Program-made: the position numbers and the translations under genes
Shown: positions 1 through 7,545 of the stretch, piece by piece
Position numbering within the stretch: the first letter of the stretch is position 1
Layout: each line of letters starts with the position of its first letter
Assembly: GCA_003427395.1 (NCBI GenBank)
Contig: BFEA01000154.1
Coordinates: forward strand, 2,507,127-2,540,601
Length of the DNA stretch: 33,475 nt
Source: Chara braunii
Taxonomy: Eukaryota > Streptophyta > Charophyceae > Charales > Characeae
Direction of reading: 5' to 3'
The notes under the pieces: model-generated
What the model saw: the letters and a program-made list of their open reading frames with translations, nothing else
Databases searched by the model: none
What the model was told of the DNA's origin: nothing

Positions 1-40
1 CCGGAAAAAACCGTAGCAGGAAGCTAGCGAAGTCGTAGTA

Positions 41-150
41 TATATCGTCACAAATAGAACTGCCCGGTAAACCGTAGGCAGAGAGAGAGAAGAGGACAAC
101 AAACGAGGGGCTGTGACAAACTGTTTCGTCGCAGTTTCACTGACTCATCA
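41..150 (-). repeat. Dispersed repeat Z, copy 1, with decayed hammerhead-like core
   Basis: About 110 bp, nearly identical to 20808-20918. On the minus strand it ends in a hammerhead-like core (115-150): TGATGAG, a short stem II, GACGAAAC, a minimal stem III and GTC. In this copy the C before TGATGA is replaced by A and stem II has two mismatches, so it looks dead. Homology between the two copies stops at the ribozyme edge, and no stem I partner is visible. Confidence 0.7.
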
Positions 151-167
151 TATAATATATATACTGT

Positions 168-430
168 GGAGGAGTTAAGAAGACTGAGAAATTGAATGAT
201 TTCAGTGTGTCTTTGTTTTTTTATTTTTATCCTTTGTTCAATGTAAAAAAATTATAAAACACTGAAAGAAATAAGAATACACTAAAACAATGAAGAAGAA
301 GACATTGTTTTCTGTCTTTCTGGTTTGTCTGTCTCTTTGCCTGTCTATCCTTTCATTTTTTATTTTCTTCGCTCATCTTATTTCTTCTTCTATAAGTGTT
401 TGCACTCTTAGTCAATAGTTCTGTGACAAT
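168..430 (-). repeat. Repeat X, copy 1 (left arm of inverted repeat)
   Basis: About 263 bp, the reverse complement of 724-992 at roughly 90% identity by eye. It runs from a GGAGTTAAGAAGACTGAG edge to AGTCAATAGTTCTGTGACAAT. Further copies are at 1784-2036 (direct) and 20315-20455 (partial, same orientation as this one). With 724-992 it forms a foldback with a ~290-bp loop that carries a mitochondrial fragment. Confidence 0.85.
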
Positions 431-602
431 ATATAGCTGTTCTGTGTTCAAATATACGGTCGACCGACATTCTATTGTAATCTAATTTAATTAGATTAGA
501 GACGTTGTACAAGCGCTTTGTTGCTTGCCTCTCTACTCTACTTGTGAAGCAGCCCGCGACCTCTTACGGGCCCATCAACAAAACGAGAACATACAATACA
601 AA

Positions 603-707
603 ATGAAAAACGAATGGTTATTTCAGATTGCTTATATGGACGCTGCAGAGCCTTGGCAATACGGATTTCAAGATGCAGCCACTCCTATGATGCAAGGAAT
701 TATTGAG
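603..707 (+). pseudogene. cox2: Mitochondrial cox2 5' fragment (NUMT-like)
   Basis: Thirty-five codons from an ATG at 603 encode the N-terminus of cytochrome c oxidase subunit II, including DAAEPWQ followed by [14 protein letters not shown]. The residues around NEWLF and DAAEPWQ match the land-plant/charophyte mitochondrial form more than animal, fungal or stramenopile COX2. Homology stops at the codon after GII, where the conserved His-His segment and transmembrane helices should follow; the frame then enters repeat X and stops at about 746. An upstream open stretch (525-602) is not recognisable. It is read as a mitochondrial DNA scrap in the nucleus, in the loop between two inverted X arms. 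A remnant of a nuclear-transferred cox2 exon is an alternative, but no targeting sequence or continuation is visible. Confidence 0.75.
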
Positions 708-723
708 TGCGCCCAGGTCGCAG

Positions 724-992
724 ATTGTCACAGAACTATTGACTAAGAGTGCAAACACTTGAAGTACAAGAAGAAATAAGATGAGCGAATAAAATAAAAA
801 ATGAAAGGATAGACAGGCAAAGAGACAGACAAACCAGAAAGACAGAAAACAATGTCTTCTTCTTCATTGTTTTAGTGTATTCTTATTTCTTTCAGTGTTT
901 TGTAATTTTTTTACATTGAACAAAGGATAAAAATAAAAAAAAAACAAAGACACACTGAAATCATTCAATTTCTCAGTCTTCTTAACTCCCCC
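724..992 (+). repeat. Repeat X, copy 2 (right arm of inverted repeat)
   Basis: The reverse complement of 168-430. It continues into a ~100-bp segment (993-1095, segment Y) that also follows copy X3 (2037-2145) and recurs at 20536-20630. Confidence 0.85.
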
Positions 993-1095
993 ACAGCCCC
1001 TCTCACGTACAAGGTTCGCGACGTTGATGAAGTTGAGCGCGAGCTGCCCCCAGCCCCGTATGCCATAACAGCCCACGTGCACGCTGTGGGAGAGA

Positions 1096-1735
1096 CTATC
1101 ATAAGGATGTGGGCAATGGTAGCAGCCCTCCCGCCGACCTATAGGACGAAGATGATTCAGGCAAGCAACCTCGTCACAGCAGGAGCCAGGACGGCTAGCA
1201 TCAACCATACCTCTGAAGCATGCACGGCAGAAGGCATGACGATTGTGGGGCGTTCACCATCACAGTTAAGTGCACAGTCGCTATAGCACCCGCAGGCACA
1301 GACGGGACATACTGCATCTGGATGTAGAGGATGTTCACAATCCGGATACAGGTGGCATCCCTGCAGACAGTGGGCCCGAAAAATAATATGGTTGTAGTGA
1401 CGTCGACAAAGTCGATGCTTCCACAGCAAAGTGTAAATGTGTCGGTGGCCACACAAAGGAGGTGGTCACAAAGGGTTAGTGCAGCATGTGGGGGAATAAA
1501 GACTGAATCAGGCACGGTGACAGACACGGAGGTAGGCACGGAGGTAGGCACGGAGACAAACACACAGACGGGTACGGAGACAGGTGAGGAGGCAGACACA
1601 GAGACGGACGCAGAGGCGGGCACGGAAGTACACGAGGTACCCATAGGGTCAATAACCTGGAAGGAGACATACACAGAAACAGGCACGGAGACAGGTGCGG
1701 AGACAGGCACAGGTTCGGGTTCGAGAGGGGGTGCC
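1096..1735 (-). pseudogene. Truncated second copy of Penelope-like element 3' end (RING-like region)
   Basis: On the minus strand this is homologous to 2592-3240, the last part of the full-length element. It contains the Val/Pro/Ser repeats (minisatellite at ~1507-1712) followed by the Cys/His-rich twin RING-like region. The reading frame switches between about 1400 and 1470, so the first finger is split between frames, and another shift lies near 1240. The Josephin, RT and GIY-YIG regions are absent. This fits a 5'-truncated copy, as reverse transcription commonly leaves. Its low-coordinate end abuts segment Y. Confidence 0.75.
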
Positions 1736-1783
1736 GAACGTTCGGGCGTTCGGCGAACGCCGGCAACCCTGTATATATTGTCA

Positions 1784-2145
1784 CAGAACTATTGACTAAG
1801 AGCGTAAGCACGTGAAGTAGAAGAAGAAATAAGATGAGTGAAGAAAAGAAATATGAAAGGACAAACAGACAAAGAGATAGACAAACCAGAATGACACAAA
1901 ACAGTGTCCTCTTATTCTTTGTTTCACTGTATTCTTATTTCTTTCAGTGTTTTACAAAAAAAAATTACACTGAACAAGGGATAAAAATAAAAACAAAGAC
2001 ACATTGAAATCATTCAGTTTCTCAGTCTTCTTAACGCCTCCTCCACCGTGCCTCTAACGTACAAGGCTTGCCACGTTGATGAAGTTGAGCGCGAGCTGCC
2101 CCCATCCCCGTATGCCATAACAACCCACTTGCACACTATGGGAAA
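1784..2145 (+). repeat. Repeat X copy 3 plus segment Y
   Basis: A direct copy of 724-1095. The X part is 1784-2036, and segment Y (GTACAAGG...GATGAAGTTGAGCGCGAGCTG) is 2037-2145. Similarity to X2/Y is high but has several indels. The order X-Y is kept in all complete copies, so X and Y belong to one repeat family. Confidence 0.8.
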
Positions 2146-2261
2146 GAGGCAAAGTGAAGGAAGAGGTGTTAAACAGAAGGAAGAGAGGAGCAGAAAAGGA
2201 AAATTGATAAGCAGAGGGAGAAAAAATAATAATAATAATAATAAATTTGACACAAATATCT

Positions 2262-2540
2262 TCTTTCTTTTACTGCATTCTTCTTTCTTTCACAGTTTTG
2301 CAGTTTTGGTGAAGAGTCTACCACGTTCCGTTTTCAGCCCACCTGCACTTCTTCATTTTTCATTCTCATTCTCACCCTTCAGACTTTTCCTTTGAGGGTG
2401 TTAGCGTGCAGGGTACACAATAAAATGACAGAAACTTATGTTCTTCTTTTACTGCATTCTTCATTGTTTTGCAGTTTTAGTGAAGGGTTTCCCACCTTTG
2501 ACATTCTTGTACACTATTTTCAGCGCACCTGCACATTTTT
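2262..2540. repeat. ~100-bp diverged direct duplication downstream of the element's coding region
   Basis: 2262-2360 and 2442-2540 share the order TTTTACTGCATTCTTC, TTTTGCAGTTTT, GTGAAG, TTTTCAGC and CACCTGCAC. They lie between the end of the Penelope-like reading frame (2560) and repeat X3, so they may belong to its 3' untranslated region. A short (AAT)n run is at 2227-2244. No gene is seen in 2146-2559. Confidence 0.55.
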
Positions 2541-2559
2541 GTCATGGTGTAAGGTACGT

Positions 2560-3411
2560 CTAAGTAAGACCCTCACGACAGATACGGCAACTGTCATAAG
2601 GCTGCGGGCGATGGTAGCAGCCCTCCCACTGATCCACAGGACGAAAACCATTCAGGTAAGCAACTTTGTCACAGCAGGAGTCAGGGCGGCTATCATTAAC
2701 CATACCTCTGAAGCATGCACGACAGAGGGCATGCCGGTTGCAGGCCATGACGATTGTGGGGCGTTCACCATCACAACTAAGTGCACATTCGCTGTAGCGC
2801 CCACAGGCACAGATGGGACATACTGCATCTGGATGTAGAGGATGTTCACAATCTGGATACAGGTGGCATCCCTGCCGACAGCGGGCCCGAAAAATTATAC
2901 GGTTGCAGTGATGTCGACAAAGTCGATGCTTTCCACAACCAAGTGTAATTGTGCCAGTGATCTCACAAAGAAGGAGGTCACACGGTGCTAGTGCAGCATG
3001 TGGGGGAATGAAAACTAAAGCAGGCACGGTGACAGACATTGAGAGGCAGGCACAGAGACAGGTGCAGAGGCGGGGATGGAAGTACAAGGTACCCATAGAG
3101 CTAGTAATCTGGAAGGAGACAGACACAAAAACAGGCACAGAGACAGGTACAGAGGCAGGCACAAAGATAGGCGTAGAGGCGGGCATGGAAGTACACGAGG
3201 TACCCATAAGGTTAATGACCTGGAACAGTTGCAGGTTAGGGTAATTACGCACGAGATCACAGATGGCAGTAATAGTTTGCACCATAGCACTGCCATTCCA
3301 TAATTCCCAAGAACCAAAGGCACGAACAAGAGCGGTGTAGTGGCCAGGAGCATGTAGAATATAGGCACAAACGTGCGAACAGTGGTCCGGGTCGCCACCC
3401 GAAGGGGCACG
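2560..3411 (-). pseudogene. C-terminal half of Josephin-like domain, Val/Pro/Ser repeats and tandem RING-like zinc fingers
   Basis: The frame continues directly from the TAG at 3412. Residue 24 is the His of GHYTALVR (codon 3340-3342), and 15 residues later comes Asn in WELWNG (codon 3295-3297). The Cys-His spacing (98) and His-Asn spacing (15) are close to ataxin-3 (105 and 15). Next are VPVSVPV-type repeats encoded by a minisatellite (about 3030-3190). Then come two Cys/His clusters: CDLLLC ... GCGKHRLCRHHC, and CALSC ... ACNRHALCRACF ... SCRICREG. The second fits the RING spacing C-x3-C ... C-x2-H-x2-C-x2-C ... C-x2-C. RING fingers usually bind E2 ubiquitin enzymes; here that role is inferred. 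The frame ends at 2560. A cysteine-rich DNA- or RNA-binding role is an alternative. Confidence 0.7.
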
Positions 3412-4776
3412 CTACATATCAAGCCGGCGCCTTATCAAAGGAGTCTCCAAAACAGTGACATTGAATCCCCCATGTGGAGTGTAATTAGTATCTTGAGGCG
3501 GATGCAAAGTCGGGTTATCGCCATATAACTCACGTTTCTGAGCATCAAGATCGGAAGCAATGGCCAAGAAATCAGAGTGAGTATATGGTTCCCGACGATA
3601 GGCTTGTAAACAGACATTAGTAGCAGAGAGGCCACACAGATTTGGTGGAGGCCAGTCAGGCGGATTTTCTACAGAATCTCCTACAGTCCCCTTGCCAAGT
3701 TCATCCTCGGATGGTCCCTCGCCATCATCCCTCCTATTTTGTGTTTGTCGCGTTGCAGAAAGGTCTGCAGTCGAAGAGCGTCGCAGGCATGGTAAGGATG
3801 CTTGGGGCAGCAAAAGACAGGGACGGGATGTTGGGAAGGGTCGTGGTGGGGAGAATGAACGGGTTCTTCTTCGTCCAAGAACAAAGATGGAGGAAAGGGG
3901 AGTAAGCTGAGGTTGGGAAGTAGGCCGAAGTCGGCGTCTGGGGCGGCGAAGTAGGCTTTCTGTAGGGGCAGAACATGATGACGGAATCTGTGTGGACGAA
4001 GTGGTTTGTGGATTAGGAAGAGGGGTAACGGATGAAGACAAAACCAAGGGAGGTAGAAGTGGTGAAGACAAGGGTGGTAGAGTAGCAGGAAGGTGGGTAA
4101 CAGACGGAGATAAGACCAAGGAAAATAACGGCGGTGAAGACGGGGGGGACGAAGTCAGGGGTGGTGAAGTGGTTGAAGCAAAGACAGGGGGGGCAGTCAT
4201 AGGTGAGACCCGAAGAGGGGACTCTACAGGTGGTAATGCAGGCATGGCCATGGATGGCGTGGAGGAACATACCGAGACCAAGGGCGACACAGCAATTGTG
4301 GTGGCCACGGATGCCATGGAGGAACACACCGAGAGCAAGGGCGACAAAGCAGCTGAGGTGACCACGGATGCCATGGAGGAACACACCAGGACCAAGGGCG
4401 ACACAATAGTTGTGGGTCGAGTTGCTCCCACGGAATCAATCGTAGAAGCAACCAAGGCTGATGAGGAAGAGGCTGCGAACCGAAAAGGGGCAGCCAGGGT
4501 CACAAACGACATAGAAGGGGTTACTAAGACTGATGAGGACGCAGGTGCGACAGACACAGGTAATGAACAAGAGGCTGTGACAGGTGTGACAGGCGTCGAT
4601 AATAAAGAAAGGGTTGTGGCAGGCGTAGTCTGAGGACAGTGTGTGGATACCCGAGAAAGCGAGTGGTGAATAGACCATCGAAGCATGTTGCGGAACCAGC
4701 TGGAGAGGCGGGTCACATGTGCAGGGTACCTGTGTTGACGTTTACAAATATAGGAGGTCCATCCTTTCGCAAGCAT
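3412..4776 (-). CDS. RT C-terminal tail, Ser/Thr/Pro linker and N-terminal half of Josephin-like domain
   Basis: An ORF of 454 codons. Residues 1-35 look like the end of the RT extension. Residues ~40-330 are low-complexity Ser/Thr/Pro/Val, including a 19-residue repeat around SPLxxVCSSMAS (57-bp unit, about 4258-4430). Residues ~376-450 match the start of a Josephin fold: NLCGLSATNVCLQ with the nucleophile Cys at codon 3634-3636, FLAIASDLDAQKREL corresponding to the 'IA..LD..E' helix, then HGGFNVTVLETPL corresponding to the 'GxFSIQVL..AL' strand/helix of ataxin-3. The Gln that usually stands five residues before the Cys is Pro here. The ORF ends in TAG at 3412-3414, inside the domain; the rest continues in the same frame below 3412. 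Another papain-like fold (USP or OTU) is less likely. Confidence 0.75.
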   Translation of the reverse strand: MLAKGWTSYICKRQHRYPAHVTRLSSWFRNMLRWSIHHSLSRVSTHCPQTTPATTLSLLSTPVTPVTASCSLPVSVAPASSSVLVTPSMSFVTLAAPFRFAASSSSALVASTIDSVGATRPTTIVSPLVLVCSSMASVVTSAALSPLLSVCSSMASVATTIAVSPLVSVCSSTPSMAMPALPPVESPLRVSPMTAPPVFASTTSPPLTSSPPSSPPLFSLVLSPSVTHLPATLPPLSSPLLPPLVLSSSVTPLPNPQTTSSTQIPSSCSAPTESLLRRPRRRLRPTSQPQLTPLSSIFVLGRRRTRSFSPPRPFPTSRPCLLLPQASLPCLRRSSTADLSATRQTQNRRDDGEGPSEDELGKGTVGDSVENPPDWPPPNLCGLSATNVCLQAYRREPYTHSDFLAIASDLDAQKRELYGDNPTLHPPQDTNYTPHGGFNVTVLETPLIRRRLDM

Positions 4777-6157
4777 TGTTAGAGAGTGCCCGCGAAAAAA
4801 GCATGCGGCGTGTGAGCATCGCTGCTGCAGTTTTCAAATCATACCAATTGTTGCAAAAATACTCAAACCTAGTAAGCTGGCATGTAAACACTCCCGCCGG
4901 CTGGTGTGCACGGACGTTAGACGTAGCACTAGGATAACGAATAATAGGGAAATTCCATTCAGCTGTTTTGTCAAAGACACTCATACGCAGGGAACCGTCA
5001 GGGCGAACTTGGAGGCGATGTCCCCATGAGAGAACACCGTCGATCAAGCGGTATGTGAACGCATACCGTTGAGTTGCGCGAAGATCACGCCACAAGAGGT
5101 CATCAACAAATCGAGCCTCATCCCAATACAACGTTAAATTAGCTATCTCCGGACCAGAATTAGTCCCCATCGAGATGCCAATCAGCTGATGTTGCAAGGT
5201 GTCGTCCGCTGCATAAAGATACGTGCTTGTGACAATGAAATGGAGATGTTCAAGAATTTGGGAAACGGTCAAGGTGTTCGGTCCGGTATCAATTGTTTTG
5301 ATACATTATGACAAATACGATAATGAGGAAGATTGGTACACATAGTTGTAAAATCAACAGTGCGAGGAGCATGGCCACGAAGAGAAGATGAATTACGTTT
5401 GAGATCAATCATCACCTCCTCAGCGCTTTGCACGATCCAACACCGTCTCACACCGCTTTGCTGATACAACAGATTATCCTTTTCACGGAGAGTTTCAATG
5501 ACTCCTTGTAGTGCAACGATGAGGCGGGCAAAAGCGACAGTGGTACCGGCCAAGGGTTTGTGGGGAGGTCGATGGTGGACTACATGAACAGATGACGTAG
5601 TTGATCGAGATCGCTTCGGCAAGGAGAGATTATTCCGCTTTGTGACGCCGACAATACTGGGAAGCCCAAGGGGCAATTTGTGCGCTTTAAGTGCATAGTA
5701 CAGATATGGCAGCGTATCTTTGTGTGTATATCCCCACCGATGATTCCAGAGCGCATGATGTTCAAGAATATCTGCGACAGAGTCAAGAGGCACAGCATAG
5801 GTAGGGTTGTCCAAATAAGCAGATAGATGAGACTGGTACCATTTTTTACAACAGATTGTCAAGTTATATGAGGTCTTGTCGGATGAGATGTTGCTTTGGC
5901 AACGTGTGAGAACAGTTGCGCCACTGCTGCAATTTGTTAAGAGCGGTCGGCAAAAGTTGCTCGGAGACCAACCTAAGGTATTCAGCAATATACTCGTCAA
6001 GGCCGACTCTAACAGCCTGAAGCACATCAGCGATTTGTCCATTAAGACGATACTTCGAGCCTTCATGGAACAAGTCGTGGAGTAGATCATCAGGAATGAT
6101 GTTGCAATCGGTTGTAACAACATGGTCGCCGACTAAGTGTGAGCAGTCAGGAAACAC
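4742..6157 (-). pseudogene. Penelope-type reverse transcriptase, frameshifted
   Basis: The RT is spread over three overlapping frames. 6157-5864 holds the N-terminal part, with HVVTTDCNIIPDDLL. About 5880-5269 has LPYLYYALKAHKLP (the 'P.LY..PK.HK' block) and motif A VDFTTMCTNLPH, with its catalytic Asp at 5353-5355. 5272-4742 has the B motif GISMGTNSGPEIANL, then FTYRLIDGVLS at motif C, and NFPIIRYPSATSN, a family-typical downstream block. Motif C should be Y.DD; here it is LIDG, with Asp at 5039-5041 but Gly (GGT) at 5036-5038. That is one transition away from GAT. With frame changes near 5880, 5275 and 4770, this enzyme cannot be active as read, unless some indels are assembly errors. It follows the GIY-YIG domain and precedes the linker/Josephin ORF. 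Confidence 0.85.
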
Positions 6158-7104
6158 TTTTCGACAGGCGGGGAGATCCCAGGTGTGACGCTGAGCTCAA
6201 CTGCCGTGAAATTAGAGAATTGGATGCGAGTTGGTGGCAACAACTTATCACAAATACGCGGGTGTGTTGTGGCATCAAGGTTAGGGTGCAAGTGCAGCAC
6301 CTGGGGTGCATGCAGGGCTTGTTGCAGCCCCGTTACCTGAGACACCTTGTGCATGTGCACAACTTTAATATGACTAAGAAAGGCATCTCGAGACTGAGCT
6401 GTGTATCGTTGGCGGACATGTTGATGATTGCGAATCGGACATTCAAGTTGACAGATATGCGCAGTCATATCTGCATTGGAGATATTATTGCTCAACCATT
6501 GCAGCAAGCGGGCACGCCAAACTGACGTTGCTCGCTGGATGACAGATTCCATCTGTTGCAAATTGCCGGCAGCAGCCTGTGAGAGAAGATTGTGCAATGC
6601 AGACTGGACTTGAAAGTCCGGGTCTGGACACAAATCAATAGGTTGGGGTTGTTGATGGTCTGACGGACGAGGGTCTGTCTGTGTCCACCAATGAGGACGA
6701 CGTTGTCGTCTTCTTGCAGGCAAGCGAGCAAGCGGTAGGACAGCGTTGAGACCAGCTGGATGAAGAGTCTGCAACCGATGCACCCAATAGGCTTCCCGTG
6801 TCGTAGCAGCCCGTCGAAAAAGGTTACAGTCAACAAGACCTTGCGGTATATGGTAAAGGGCCAGGTCAATACGTTCCAAGAGCCAAACTGCAAAATTGAA
6901 GGGGTTTTGACAAGACATTACACTATAGAGCCGGTGATGTTGAAACTCTGCAGCAGAACGACGAACATGCCAATGTTCCTGCAAACGTTGATGCAAGGAG
7001 TGCATAGGCTGACCTATGTAAACACGCTCAAAACGATGGCATAGCAGTGCCTGCTGATCAATGCCTCTCAACTGCAATTCGAAACGCTCTGTTTGAATCG
7101 CCAT
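6133..7104 (-). CDS. GIY-YIG endonuclease domain (Penelope-type, permuted position)
   Basis: The frame is open from just after the TGA at 7162; the first ATG is at 7104. The predicted activity is single-strand nicking of target DNA for retroelement insertion. Visible motifs are VYIGQ about 29-33 residues after the ATG, a following SLHQRLQEHW helix with the conserved Arg, and REAYWVHRLQTLHPAGLN about 70 residues later. The last contains the conserved catalytic Glu and the TL.P.GLN signature shared by Penelope GIY-YIG domains. The first GIY strand is weak (LRGIDQQALLCH). The C-terminal ~180 residues form an Arg/Gln/His-rich linker. The frame ends at 6133, and the RT continues in another frame from about 6160, implying a frameshift. 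Confidence 0.8.
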   Translation of the reverse strand: MAIQTERFELQLRGIDQQALLCHRFERVYIGQPMHSLHQRLQEHWHVRRSAAEFQHHRLYSVMSCQNPFNFAVWLLERIDLALYHIPQGLVDCNLFRRAATTREAYWVHRLQTLHPAGLNAVLPLARLPARRRQRRPHWWTQTDPRPSDHQQPQPIDLCPDPDFQVQSALHNLLSQAAAGNLQQMESVIQRATSVWRARLLQWLSNNISNADMTAHICQLECPIRNHQHVRQRYTAQSRDAFLSHIKVVHMHKVSQVTGLQQALHAPQVLHLHPNLDATTHPRICDKLLPPTRIQFSNFTAVELSVTPGISPPVEKCFLTAHT

Positions 7105-7161
7105 GTTAAGTTGTTGCAACTGCCTCTTGCGTCGAGTGCCTGAAGAGTAGAGGTCAGTATT

Positions 7162-7485
7162 TCAGCGAAGATGCCGAATCCAATCAACACGACGTGTGGA
7201 ATCAGCGTGTAGACAAGGTTGGGTGGAAAAAGAAGAGAAGAGGCGATGATTATTATGAGAAACTATACCTAAAGTAGTGTCGACAAGAAATCTTCCAAGA
7301 ATTCCCTGATCCACCATGTCTAATGCAGTGTCAACAGAAAATCTACCAAGGATTCCCTGACCTATGTTGCTTGGAACTACGCCTACCATGCCAATAGTAG
7401 GAAACTTCCCGCGAATCCCCTGATTAATCATTTGTGTTGAATTCATTTGTTTAAACGTTACGTTTAATTTTTTGAATTTTTTCAT
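7162..7485 (-). CDS. N-terminal extension of the Penelope-like element, with 17-aa tandem repeats
   Basis: An ORF of 107 codons from a true ATG at 7485, ending with TGA at 7162-7164. It is in the same frame as the GIY-YIG ORF that follows immediately, so the TGA may be a CGA-to-TGA mutation inside one longer frame. It is basic at the start (MKKFKK) and has two 17-residue repeats of the form QGILGRFxVDT (51-bp unit, about 7280-7385) plus a diverged third, QGIRGKF. No known domain is recognised. It could be a short separate ORF or the true N-terminus of the element protein. Confidence 0.5.
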   Translation of the reverse strand: MKKFKKLNVTFKQMNSTQMINQGIRGKFPTIGMVGVVPSNIGQGILGRFSVDTALDMVDQGILGRFLVDTTLGIVSHNNHRLFSSFSTQPCLHADSTRRVDWIRHLR

Positions 7486-7545
7486 TTTTTAGTAAAAGAA
7501 GAGACGAAGGGGTGAATAGAAAGGCAAGGTATTAGCGTTCGTGAA

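Larger units (their letters stand above)
2560..7485 (-). mobile_element. Penelope-like retroelement with N-terminal GIY-YIG, plus Josephin-like and RING-like domains (degenerate)
   Basis: One minus-strand coding unit of ~4.9 kb, reading from 7485 down to 2560. Domain order is N-terminal 17-aa repeats, GIY-YIG endonuclease, Penelope-type reverse transcriptase, Ser/Thr/Pro-rich linker, Josephin-like cysteine protease, Val/Pro/Ser repeats and tandem RING-like fingers. Classical Penelope elements have GIY-YIG after the RT. N-terminal GIY-YIG defines the permuted Naiad/Chlamys-type clade known from green algae, protists and invertebrates. Damage seen: in-frame TGA at 7162-7164, frame changes near 6160, 5880, 5275 and 4770, in-frame TAG at 3412-3414, and a broken RT motif C. 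Exact ends, target-site duplications and terminal repeats are not resolved. A truncated relative lies at 1096-1735. Confidence 0.85.

Noticed and set aside
3240-3411. Reading the GHY box as a USP-type or OTU protease
   Set aside because: The Cys block, the IA..LD and GGFNVTVLE segments and the 15-residue His-Asn spacing fit Josephin better, though profile confirmation is needed.
4013-4633. Plus-strand ORF of 213 codons (Asp/Glu/Gly/Thr-rich, 57-bp repeats)
   Set aside because: Antisense shadow of the Ser/Thr/Pro linker of the Penelope-like protein.
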